From assembly GCA_036403035.1 (NCBI GenBank), contig DASWRT010000464.1, forward strand, positions 1 through 29,085: DNA of 29,085 bases, written 5' to 3'. Position 1 is the stretch's first letter. Every line of letters starts with the position of its first letter. This stretch comes from DASWRT01 sp036403035. GTDB taxonomy: Bacteria; Pseudomonadota; Alphaproteobacteria; ATCC43930; CGMCC-115725. The translations under genes and the position numbers were made by a program. The notes under the pieces are model-generated. The model was not told the DNA's origin, did no database searches, and was given only the letters and a program-made list of their open reading frames with translations. Below are positions 1 to 8,981 of this stretch, in pieces.

Positions 1-939
1 CCAGCGGCCGACGCCGTCGAGCAGCAGCGCGGTCGGACGCCGGATGATCCGCCGGCCGATCGCCAGCACCGTGATGACGACGAGCAGCGCCGCCAGCGCG
101 ATCAGGCCGAAGCCGCGCCACAGCGCGCGGTCGAGGTCGGCAGTCAGCGCCGGCCTGTAGAATCCGACGCTGGTGAAGATGCCGACCGGCGGCACCGTCG
201 CCGGAACGAAACCGATCAGCCGGTCCTTGCCGTCGTAGCCCGGCACCACGGCGTTGCCGGGCGCCGGCGCGTTGACGTTCGGCATCGCGCCCGGCAGGAA
301 CTGCTTGCCCGACCATTGGTCGTGGTCGGGATAGCGCGCGAGCGTGGTGCCGGCACGGTCGGCGATGATGATCGTGCTGTCCGGCGGCCGTTTGAGGTCG
401 GCGAGATGGCGGCCGAGCCAGTCGAGGTCGAGGCTGACCGTAACGACGCCGTGCACGTCAGCGCTGTCCCTGCTTCGGATCGGATACGCGAAAGGAAGAT
501 AGCCGCGGCCGGAAATCGGTCCGCGAGTATAGCGGCCGGTGACGAATTCGCCCGTGCGAAGCGCCTCCGCGACCTCCGGCGGCGTCTGGACGTCATAAGG
601 CGGGACGGCGATGCTGGTGCATTCGAGACGGCCGCTCGAATCATAGAGGCCGATGTCCTTGAACGATCCCAGCGTGTTGCGGATTTCCGCGAGGCTCCGG
701 GAGCAGTCGGGATTGGTGGCTTGGATGCCGCGGTGGCTCGCGACCGCCGCCGCGAGCTGGCGTGCGCCGTTGACGATGCTGAGCATGTCGGCATTGACCA
801 GCTCGGCTTGGTGGAGCGCGCCGGACGCGATCTGCCGCTCGCGCTCGGCCCGGAGGTCGAACTCGTTGTACACCTGGATCGCGACGGCCGGCACGAGGCC
901 GAGCAGCACGAGCAGGAGCAGGCGTAGCATCAGGGTCAT
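1..939 (-). CDS. Membrane sensor with Cache-like periplasmic domain, partial (C-terminus outside window)
   Basis: The frame opens with ATG at 939 and runs off the left edge, so only the first 313 residues are visible. Residues about 4-22 are a hydrophobic N-terminal helix. Residues about 23-270 resemble a double-Cache (dCache_1) extracellular ligand domain, with segments such as PFAYPIRSR, GVVTVSLDLDWL and STIIIADRAGTTLARYPD. A second membrane helix (about 281-300, LIALAALLVVITVLAI) leads into a HAMP-like start (RRIIRRP, then LLLDGVGRW). This layout is that of a transmembrane histidine kinase or diguanylate cyclase; the output domain is not in the window, so the class stays open. The ligand cannot be told. 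It follows folP on the same strand after a 90-base gap with its own promoter candidate. glmM, which often follows folP in this lineage, is not here. A second in-frame ATG lies 9 bases downstream. Confidence 0.8.
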   Translation of the reverse strand, partial: MTLMLRLLLLVLLGLVPAVAIQVYNEFDLRAERERQIASGALHQAELVNADMLSIVNGARQLAAAVASHRGIQATNPDCSRSLAEIRNTLGSFKDIGLYDSSGRLECTSIAVPPYDVQTPPEVAEALRTGEFVTGRYTRGPISGRGYLPFAYPIRSRDSADVHGVVTVSLDLDWLGRHLADLKRPPDSTIIIADRAGTTLARYPDHDQWSGKQFLPGAMPNVNAPAPGNAVVPGYDGKDRLIGFVPATVPPVGIFTSVGFYRPALTADLDRALWRGFGLIALAALLVVITVLAIGRRIIRRPTALLLDGVGRW

Positions 940-993
940 GCGCTTGCTCTGCTTTCCGGGGATGTCCCGACGCCGTCTTTATACGCACCCTCG

Positions 994-1022
994 GTATAAT
1001 TCGGCGACAAGTTCGTGCGCAA
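994..1022 (-). promoter_or_regulatory. Candidate sigma-70-type promoter of the sensor gene
   Basis: On the minus strand TTGCGC (1017-1022) and TTATAC (994-999) are 17 bases apart, in an AT-richer patch of the folP/sensor gap. The transcript would start about 50 bases upstream of the ATG at 939. A second -10-like TATAAA lies at 978-983. This is a sequence match only. Confidence 0.4.
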
Positions 1023-1029
1023 AACTGCC

Positions 1030-2208
1030 CTACCCCGTGTACGGCGTCGTCGTGCCGGGGGCAACGGGATCGGCGGGCGTTGCGGCCTGAATCGCCCGCC
1101 AGACCGCCACCGCCTGACGGGTCTCGGCGACATCGTGCACGCGGAGGATCTGCACGCCCTGCGCCAGCCCCTGAAGCGCACCGGCCAGCGAGCCCGGAAC
1201 ACGCGCTTTCGGCGGCATGTCGCGGTCGAGCCGGCCGATGAATGACTTGCGCGACAAGCCGAGCAGCACGCCGCAACCGAAGCCGTGGAACAACGGCAGG
1301 TGCGACAGCACCTCCAAATTGTGGATCGCCAGCTTGGCAAAGCCGATGCCGGGATCGACAACGATCCGGTCGCGCGCGATCCCCGCCGCGATGCACGCGT
1401 CGAGCCGTTCCGCCAACTCGTCATAGACCACCAGCGCTGCCGGCGCATCGTACGACGTCATCGACGGCGACAGCATCGTCGCCGGGTTGCCGCGCATGTG
1501 CATCAGGACGATCCCGGCGTCGCACGAAGCGGCGGCGGCAATGCTGTCCGGATCGGCGGCAAGCGCGCTGACGTCGTTGATGATCCGCGCCCCGGCGGCG
1601 ACGGCAGCCCTCATCACCGGCGCGTGCCGGGTGTCGACGGAGACGACCGCGCCGGCTTCGGCCAGCGCGCGGATCACCGGCTCGATCCGCCGGATCTCCT
1701 CCTCCGGTGCGACCGGCGTCGCGCCGGGGCGCGTCGACTCGCCGCCAATATCGAGGATGTGCGCGCCGGCCTCCAGCAGCGCGCGGCCGTGCTCGACGGC
1801 GCGTCCGGCGTCCAGCCAGTAGCCGCCGTCCGAGAAGCTGTCCGGGGTGACGTTGACGATGCCCATCAGCAGCGGCCCGGTCCGTCCGTCGAGCGACAGG
1901 CCGGCCCAGGGCGCCCGTGCCGCGGACAGGCGGCCGAGCGCGCCCTGAACCGCCTCCTCCAAGTCGCCGCCGCGGCGCCGTGCCGCTTCCCGGATCGCGG
2001 CGATCGTGCCGACCGCCGATACGGCGCCGCCGCTCCCCTCCCCGTCCGGATGCCGCCGCGCGGCAAGCTCGACCAGCGTGAAGGCGAGCGGACCGCCGGC
2101 CAGGGGCATGGCCGAGCCGGCTTCGACGGCGGCCTGCGCCGCGGCATCGTCGCTCATGAGACCGAGCGGCCTCAGGCGGAGCGCGGACGGAGTCGTGCAG
2201 TCGAGCAC
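1030..2208 (-). CDS. folP: Dihydropteroate synthase (DHPS) with N-terminal extension
   Basis: It condenses p-aminobenzoate with 6-hydroxymethyl-7,8-dihydropterin diphosphate to give dihydropteroate, a cytoplasmic step of folate synthesis. DHPS signatures are clear: GIVNVTPDSFSDGG (pterin/diphosphate site), DIGGESTRPGA, VSVDTR, NDVSA, DPGIGFAK and GLSRKSFIG. The frame is open up to TTG at 2313, but 2241-2268 is a perfect hairpin that looks like the ftsH terminator. I therefore place the start at GTG 2208, giving 392 residues beginning MLDCTTPSALRLRPLGL. About 110 residues precede the catalytic barrel, whereas bacterial DHPS is usually about 280 residues. The extension contains LRPLGL and PLAGGPLAFTLVEL and resembles the one seen in Rhodospirillales FolP as I recall it. 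No good ribosome site precedes the GTG. It lies downstream of ftsH, as usual in alphaproteobacteria. Confidence 0.95.
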   Translation of the reverse strand: MLDCTTPSALRLRPLGLMSDDAAAQAAVEAGSAMPLAGGPLAFTLVELAARRHPDGEGSGGAVSAVGTIAAIREAARRRGGDLEEAVQGALGRLSAARAPWAGLSLDGRTGPLLMGIVNVTPDSFSDGGYWLDAGRAVEHGRALLEAGAHILDIGGESTRPGATPVAPEEEIRRIEPVIRALAEAGAVVSVDTRHAPVMRAAVAAGARIINDVSALAADPDSIAAAASCDAGIVLMHMRGNPATMLSPSMTSYDAPAALVVYDELAERLDACIAAGIARDRIVVDPGIGFAKLAIHNLEVLSHLPLFHGFGCGVLLGLSRKSFIGRLDRDMPPKARVPGSLAGALQGLAQGVQILRVHDVAETRQAVAVWRAIQAATPADPVAPGTTTPYTG

Positions 2209-2240
2209 CGTTTCGACCGCCGAAGCCGGCCCGGAAACGA

Positions 2241-2268
2241 CGGAGCCCCGCATCGAGGCGGGGCTCCG
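2241..2268 (-). terminator. Hairpin between ftsH and folP, probable ftsH terminator or attenuator
   Basis: A perfect 11-bp inverted repeat (CGGAGCCCCGC / GCGGGGCTCCG, arms 2241-2251 and 2258-2268, 6-base loop) lies 42 bases after the ftsH stop. On the minus strand it is followed by a weak T-rich stretch (TCGTTTCC). The symmetry means strand cannot be proven; ftsH is the only gene ending here. It may only reduce read-through into folP. Confidence 0.6.
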
Positions 2269-2309
2269 GTTTCCTTCGGTGCCGGCCGGAGAAGGGCCGG
2301 ACACCATGC

Positions 2310-4244
<1,935 letters not shown>

Positions 4245-4345
4245 GGTCCAGGCCTTTCATTCGCGTGCACGGGCACGTCCGTCATTCCCTCTGCTACCAC
4301 CACCACGTATCGCCTGCGGTCGCACCGCGCCGCCAACTTAAGAAC

Positions 4346-4373
4346 AAATAAGATGCGCTGCGTTCTAAACAAC
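4346..4373 (-). promoter_or_regulatory. RpoH (sigma-32)-type promoter of ftsH
   Basis: On the minus strand GTTG (4370-4373), a 17-base spacer and CTTATTT (4346-4352) match the alphaproteobacterial heat-shock pattern CTTG-N17-CYTATNT except for the first base. The -35 is just upstream of the tilS stop on the minus strand, so the promoter overlaps the 3' end of tilS. The leader to the ftsH ATG would be about 95 bases. Heat-shock control of ftsH is established in other proteobacteria; here it is inferred from the match. Confidence 0.65.
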
Positions 4374-5765
4374 TGTAAAGCCCGCACCGGTCAGCGATCG
4401 ACCGGGGTGAAACACTAACGTCGCGCAGAACGTTTCTCCTCCGGGCATTCCGGGCTCGCCGTCGCGACGCCAGCCGAGGTGCGGCACGGCGAGCAGGCAT
4501 CCCGCTCTATCCCGCAGCGCCGGAAGGGCCGGGCGCGCCGGACCGGGCACCGCGCGCCGCAGCGCTGCCGGCATGATCTCCGAGATCTCGGCGCCGAGCG
4601 CGCCGACCGTCAGGCCTGCCGGCGCCGACGGCAGCGCCCTCGCGCGAAACCGGCCGTCCCACGACGCCGCTGCGCCGCCCGGCGGCAGTGCGACCGGCGG
4701 CGCGAGCGCAGCCGGCTCCCGACAGACCAGGACACGGCCGCGCCAGCCGACGACGCGGCAGCGCGAAAGCGTCCGGCCACGGCCGAACCCGGCGAGAGCG
4801 GCGCCAGTGCGCAGCACGGCGGCGAGACGTTCGAGTCCGTCGAGGCGGGGCATGTAGGTGCCGCCGCCGACAGCGACAAGAACCCGTGCGAGCAGCCGCA
4901 TCGCGACCTCGTCCGCCGCCGCGGCGAAGGGAGCGGGGTCGAGGAGCGCGTGGCCGGCGGGATGAATCACGACGGCCCGTGCGGCCAGCGCGGCGATTTC
5001 GGCCTCGACGACGGCTCGGACCCGCCGCAGATGCAGCGCCGCATCGGCGATCCGGCCGGCGGAGAGGCCGAGCGCGTCGAGCACCGGCTGCGCCTTACGA
5101 AGCCGCACCCGCGCATAGGCCGGGTTGCGGTTGCTCGGATCCTCGATCCAGGGCTGTCCCTCGCGGTCGAGCGTCGCGGCGAGTCGCGCCCGCGGGACGT
5201 CGAGAAGCGGCCGCAGCAGCCGGCATGCGCCGAGATCGGCGACCGGCGCCATTGCGGCGAGGCCATCGAGGCCGCTGCCGCGCGCGAGGCGAAGCAAAAA
5301 GGTCTCGGCCTGATCCTCGCGATGGTGGGCGGTGCAGAGATGCAGGCAGCCGGCTTCTCTGCACCACTCGGCGAGCAGCGCATAGCGCGCCGCCCGCGCC
5401 GCCGCCTGGAGACCTCCGCGACGCGACGGAAAGGGGACGGGCGCGGCAAGCGTGCGGTGCGCGATGCCGCGCGCGACGAGCCAGGAGGCGACCTGCCGCG
5501 CCTCGCCGGCAGCTTCGGGCCGCAGCCCGTGATCGACAGTGAGCGCGACGACGTCGCCGCCGCGCGCTCGCGCCCAACGCGCCAGCAGCAGGGTCATTGC
5601 GAGACTGTCGGCGCCGCCGGAAATCGCAGCGGCAACAAGCGGCGCCGTCTCGAACGGCCCGAGCCGAGCCATGAGCGCGGCAAAGGCGTCGTCGTCAAGG
5701 GGCGCCGACGCGTCCGCCGACGCCGCCGAAGGCGAAAGATCCGGTATGTCCGGTTCGCGGATCAG
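4365..5765 (-). CDS. tilS: tRNA(Ile)-lysidine synthetase
   Basis: It ligates lysine to C34 of the CAU-anticodon tRNA-Ile with ATP, so that AUA is read as Ile. The PP-loop SGGADS starts 17 residues after the ATG at 5672; TVDHGLR, TAHHREDQAETFLLRLARG and RPLLDVPR are standard TilS blocks, and a C-terminal domain follows. The first ordinary start is ATG 5672 (435 residues). Upstream, however, the same frame reads APLDDDAFAAL directly before MARLGPFE, which looks like the normal alphaproteobacterial N-terminus. It stays open to the cpoB stop with no ATG, GTG or TTG. The only NTG codon at the junction is CTG 5765, overlapping the cpoB TGA as CTGA. I extend to that codon (466 residues); if wrong, use 5672. 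The gene is co-directional with cpoB and ftsH. Confidence 0.93.
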   Translation of the reverse strand: MIREPDIPDLSPSAASADASAPLDDDAFAALMARLGPFETAPLVAAAISGGADSLAMTLLLARWARARGGDVVALTVDHGLRPEAAGEARQVASWLVARGIAHRTLAAPVPFPSRRGGLQAAARAARYALLAEWCREAGCLHLCTAHHREDQAETFLLRLARGSGLDGLAAMAPVADLGACRLLRPLLDVPRARLAATLDREGQPWIEDPSNRNPAYARVRLRKAQPVLDALGLSAGRIADAALHLRRVRAVVEAEIAALAARAVVIHPAGHALLDPAPFAAAADEVAMRLLARVLVAVGGGTYMPRLDGLERLAAVLRTGAALAGFGRGRTLSRCRVVGWRGRVLVCREPAALAPPVALPPGGAAASWDGRFRARALPSAPAGLTVGALGAEISEIMPAALRRAVPGPARPALPALRDRAGCLLAVPHLGWRRDGEPGMPGGETFCATLVFHPGRSLTGAGFTVV

Positions 5766-6766
5766 GAGCAGCCGAGACGCTGCTTTTCTCGCGCGGCCCG
5801 CTCCTTCACGTTCCCCGAGGCGTTCGGGAAGTCGCGCGCGAGTTGCACGAAGGTGACGCAGGCCTCGTTCTTCTGCCCGAGATTGCCGAGCGCCATGCCG
5901 AGCTTGAGCAGGCTGTCGGCGCCCTTCCCGCTCTGCGGGTATTTCTTGTAGCCCTCGGCGAAGGTGACGGCTGCGTTGTTGAAATCGCCGCGGACGTAAT
6001 AGGTCTCGCCAAGCCAGTACTGAGCATTGCCGGCGAGCGGGTCGTTCGGGTAGCGCTGGACGAAGGCGCGCAGCGACTGTTCGGCGGCCGGGTAGTCGGC
6101 CTGACGCAGCAGGCCGAACGCATGGTTGTACTGGTCCTGGGCAGTGCCGCCCTGGAGACCGCCCGGCGGAGCGGAGGACGCGGGCGCGGCTGCCGCAGGC
6201 GGCGTCCGAGCCGACGCCATAGCGGTCGGCGGAGAAGCCTGGGCGGAGCCGGCGGGCACCTGCCCGAGCGTGCCGCTCTGGCTGGGCGGGGATCCGGGGT
6301 TCGCACCGGCGCCCGCGGGACGGACCGGCGGGGCGGCGGCGGCGGCCATTGCCGTCGCAGCGGGAGCAACCGCAGCGGCTGCGGCGGCATCCCCCGCCGG
6401 ACCGCGCTGCTCAAGCGCGGTCAGGCGCATGTCGATGTCGCTGACCAGCTTGTCGAAACGGCGGCGCAGCTGATCGACGTTGTTGTTGGCTTCCTCGATC
6501 TGGCCGGTGATGCCGCGCATCTGCTCTTCGATCTGGTCCATGCGCAGCTCGGCATTGACCGCATTGCCGGAATCCGCTGGCGAAACCGGCACGGGCGCAC
6601 CGCCCGTGCCGCTGCGGTAGACCTGCCGCTGCAGCATGTTCATGTCGCGCTCGATCCGGTCGAGCCGGTCGAGAAGCGGGCGGACGTCGCGATCCTGGGC
6701 GCCGGCAGGCATCGCAAGCGCGGGCACCATCAGCCCGGCGATGATAAAAGAAACGAGCAGTCGCAT
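5762..6766 (-). CDS. cpoB: Cell division coordinator CpoB (YbgF), periplasmic coiled-coil/TPR protein
   Basis: CpoB binds TolA and coordinates peptidoglycan synthesis with outer-membrane constriction in E. coli. The start ATG at 6766 gives 334 residues, with a signal peptide (1 to about 23, ending MPAGA). Coiled-coil segments follow at about 26-50 (LLDRLDRIERDMNMLQRQV) and 75-115 (trimerisation region), then an Ala/Pro-rich linker (about 120-205). The C-terminal TPR domain includes DQYNHAFGLLRQADYPAAEQ, PNDPLAGNAQYWLGETYYVR and ADSLLKLGMALGNLG. It is last of the tol-pal group, separated from pal by a strong terminator, so it is probably transcribed separately. A GGAAGG ribosome-site-like stretch lies about 12 bases before the ATG. 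The stop overlaps the proposed tilS start. Confidence 0.95.
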   Translation of the reverse strand: MRLLVSFIIAGLMVPALAMPAGAQDRDVRPLLDRLDRIERDMNMLQRQVYRSGTGGAPVPVSPADSGNAVNAELRMDQIEEQMRGITGQIEEANNNVDQLRRRFDKLVSDIDMRLTALEQRGPAGDAAAAAAVAPAATAMAAAAAPPVRPAGAGANPGSPPSQSGTLGQVPAGSAQASPPTAMASARTPPAAAAPASSAPPGGLQGGTAQDQYNHAFGLLRQADYPAAEQSLRAFVQRYPNDPLAGNAQYWLGETYYVRGDFNNAAVTFAEGYKKYPQSGKGADSLLKLGMALGNLGQKNEACVTFVQLARDFPNASGNVKERAAREKQRLGCS

Positions 6767-6870
6767 CGAGAAACAAGCCTTCCACTGGCTGGGGCGGCGT
6801 TGCGCGCCGCGGCCCGCACCGCGGCGCGCGGACCGGCCCATGCAGCCGAAGCGTAACTGGCGAATCGGAC

Positions 6871-6928
6871 AAAAAAAGGGCGCCTGCCCAAGGCCCGCGG
6901 ACAACCGCGGGATCAGGCAGGCGCTCCT
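6871..6928 (-). terminator. Strong rho-independent terminator after pal
   Basis: On the minus strand an outer stem GCGCCTGCC / GGCAGGCGC encloses an inner stem CCCGCGG / CCGCGGG (TTGT loop). The outer stem is followed two bases later by seven Ts (6871-6877). It starts about 25 bases after the pal stop and points away from pal. It is the clearest intrinsic terminator in the window. Confidence 0.9.
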
Positions 6929-6951
6929 GTCGAGGCGCAGTAGCGTCGTGA

Positions 6952-7449
6952 TCAGTTCACGACGGTGACGGCGCGGCGGTTCTGGGCCCAGGCCGACTCG
7001 TTCGAGCCGACCACGGCCGGACGCTCCTTGCCGTAGGAGATCGTCGAGACGCGGTTCGCCGGGATGCCGAGCGCGACCAGGACGTTCTTCGCGGCGGTGG
7101 CGCGACGCTCGCCGAGGGCGAGGTTGTACTCGCGCGTGCCGCGCTCGTCGCAATGCCCCTCAACCGTGACCGTCACGTTCGGGTATTTCTTCAGCCAATC
7201 GGCCTGGCGCTCCAGGGTGCTGCGCGCCTCTCCCTTGATATCGCTCTTGTCGAGATCGAAGAAGACGCGGTCGCCGACGTTCGCAGCGAGATCCTGCTGC
7301 GAGCCGGGGCGCGGGCCCGATGGCGCGGTCGCCGTCGTCGCCGGCGTCACGGTGGCGTTGCCGCCCGTGTTGGCCGCGTTGTCCGGAGTGCTTTCGCAAG
7401 CGGCCAGCAGCGCGACACCCGCCAGGAGGCCCAGAACTTTCAAACGCAT
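6952..7449 (-). CDS. pal: Peptidoglycan-associated lipoprotein Pal
   Basis: Outer-membrane lipoprotein that binds peptidoglycan and TolB and helps pull the outer membrane in at the division site. ATG 7449 gives 165 residues, with GGGAG about 8 bases upstream. The lipoprotein signal ends LLAAC with the lipidated Cys at 18, followed by a Ser/Thr/Pro/Ala-rich linker to about 52. The OmpA-like domain includes RVFFDLDKSDIKGEARSTLE and GHCDERGTREYNLALGERRA, so the peptidoglycan-binding Asp and Arg are present. The frame is open further upstream to 7599, but that would bury the signal peptide. It lies 176 bases downstream of tolB, with its own promoter. Confidence 0.97.
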   Translation of the reverse strand: MRLKVLGLLAGVALLAACESTPDNAANTGGNATVTPATTATAPSGPRPGSQQDLAANVGDRVFFDLDKSDIKGEARSTLERQADWLKKYPNVTVTVEGHCDERGTREYNLALGERRATAAKNVLVALGIPANRVSTISYGKERPAVVGSNESAWAQNRRAVTVVN

Positions 7450-7578
7450 TTTGTACTCCCTCAGAGAACCTGGGATTGAGAACCGAACGTACCGCTTTGT
7501 CCCTCGCTGCCCCCCGCAGCGGTGGTTGGCCCGAGCCGTCCAAGGCACGATCCATCCGACGGTTGCAAAACGGCCGCG

Positions 7579-7606
7579 AATATATCGCGATTCGATCATG
7601 AATCAA
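7579..7606 (-). promoter_or_regulatory. Sigma-70-type promoter upstream of pal
   Basis: On the minus strand TTGATT (7601-7606) and TATATT (7579-7584) are separated by 16 bases in the tolB-pal gap. This is the most AT-rich spot nearby and a good match for a housekeeping promoter. It would give a leader of about 120 bases. It suggests pal is expressed independently of tolQRAB. Confidence 0.6.
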
Positions 7607-7625
7607 GGGGAAACAAGTAAAAATC

Positions 7626-8981
7626 CTAGGGAATCAGCGGCGACCATGCAGGATCGGAAGCGTCTTGCGGCGTGATGACTTCGCGCTCGTTGTATCCGGT
7701 CAGGTCGATCGAATAGAGCTTGGTGCCGCCGCCACGGCCCTGGGCGTCCGAGGGGCCGCCCTTGAAGTACATCAGGACGCGGCCGTTCGGCGCCCAAGTC
7801 GGTCCTTCGACAAGGAATCCCTGGGTCAGCAGCCGCTCGCCGGAGCCGTCGGGACGGATCACGCCGATGAAGAACTGGCCGCCCTCGATCTTGGTAAAGG
7901 AAATGAGATCGCCGCGCGGCGACCACACCGGCGTACTGTAATTTCCTTTGCCGAAGCTGATCCTCTTCACGTCGCTGCCGTCGGCGTTCATCACGTAGAT
8001 CTGCTGCGAGCCGCCGCGGTCGGAGTTGAAGACGATCTGCTTGCCGTCCGGCGAGTAGCAGGGCGAGGTGTCGATCGCTGGGTTGTTGGTGAGCCGCTGC
8101 GCCTGCCGGGTGCGGAGATCCATCGAGTAGATCTCGCTGTTGCCGTCGACGGCGAGGCTCATGATCACCTTGTTGCCGTCTGGCGAGAAGCGCGGCGCGA
8201 AGGTCATGCCGGGGAAGTCGCCGAGCAGCTCCTGCTGTCCGGTGTCGATGTTGAAGAGATACACCCGCGGCGTGTTGCCCCGTCCGTAGGAGAGATAGGT
8301 GATCTCCTGCGTCGTCGGCGAGAAGCGCGGCGTCAGCACCAGCGACCGCCCGTCGGTCAGGAAGCGGTGGTTGGCGCCGTCCTGGTCCATGATCGCGAGT
8401 CGCTTGATCCGCCGGTCGGCCGGGCCGCTCTCGGAGATGTAGACGATGCGCGTGTCGAAGTAGCCTTCCTCGCCGGTGATCCGCTTGTAGATCGCGTCGG
8501 CGATGATGTGCGCGATGCGGCGCCAGTTCTGCGTCGTCGTCGTGTAGCCGAAGCCGGTGAGCTGCTGCTCGGCGACGACGTCCCACAGCCGGAACTCGAC
8601 ACGCAGCCGTCCGTCCGGCTGCATCGCGCTCGTCCCGGTGACGAGCCCCTGCGCGTTGATCATGCGCCAATCGCCGAAGCGCGGCTGCGCCTTCATCTGC
8701 GCGACGTTCTCGATGAAGGCGCGCTGATCCAGCGGTTGGAAAAGACCCGACCGCTCCAGGTCGGCGGATACCACGCCGGCGATGTCGCGGCCCATCTGCT
8801 GGTCGTTGCCGCCGGTGCCGACGAAATCGGGAATGGCGATGGGCACGGGCTGCACCCGGCCCCGCGTCACGTCGATCTCAAGCGCGGCGGACGCACCGTG
8901 CGGCAATGCCGAGACGCCTGCCAGCGCAAGGCTCACGGCCAGCAGGAGCCGGCGCGTGGGAGCAAAGATGCTCGGTGTCAT
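7626..8981 (-). CDS. tolB: Tol-Pal system periplasmic protein TolB
   Basis: Soluble periplasmic beta-propeller that links TolA to Pal. It has 451 residues from ATG 8981. A Sec signal peptide ends near ASA/AL (32/33). The N-terminal alpha/beta domain (about 33-165) includes PVPIAIPDFVG and GYTTTTQNWRRIAHIIADAI. The six-bladed propeller (about 170-445) shows repeated FSPDGNKV, YSPDGKQIVF and WSPRGDLISF blade motifs. The start overlaps the tolA stop by four bases (ATGA), showing translational coupling. The frame stays open 260 bases further upstream inside tolA, but only this start gives a signal peptide. Confidence 0.98.
   Translation of the reverse strand: MTPSIFAPTRRLLLAVSLALAGVSALPHGASAALEIDVTRGRVQPVPIAIPDFVGTGGNDQQMGRDIAGVVSADLERSGLFQPLDQRAFIENVAQMKAQPRFGDWRMINAQGLVTGTSAMQPDGRLRVEFRLWDVVAEQQLTGFGYTTTTQNWRRIAHIIADAIYKRITGEEGYFDTRIVYISESGPADRRIKRLAIMDQDGANHRFLTDGRSLVLTPRFSPTTQEITYLSYGRGNTPRVYLFNIDTGQQELLGDFPGMTFAPRFSPDGNKVIMSLAVDGNSEIYSMDLRTRQAQRLTNNPAIDTSPCYSPDGKQIVFNSDRGGSQQIYVMNADGSDVKRISFGKGNYSTPVWSPRGDLISFTKIEGGQFFIGVIRPDGSGERLLTQGFLVEGPTWAPNGRVLMYFKGGPSDAQGRGGGTKLYSIDLTGYNEREVITPQDASDPAWSPLIP

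Noticed and set aside
4479..5951. Plus-strand open frame of about 490 codons opposite tilS and cpoB
   Set aside because: Arg/Gly-rich shadow translation without domain features; tilS and cpoB on the minus strand explain the region.
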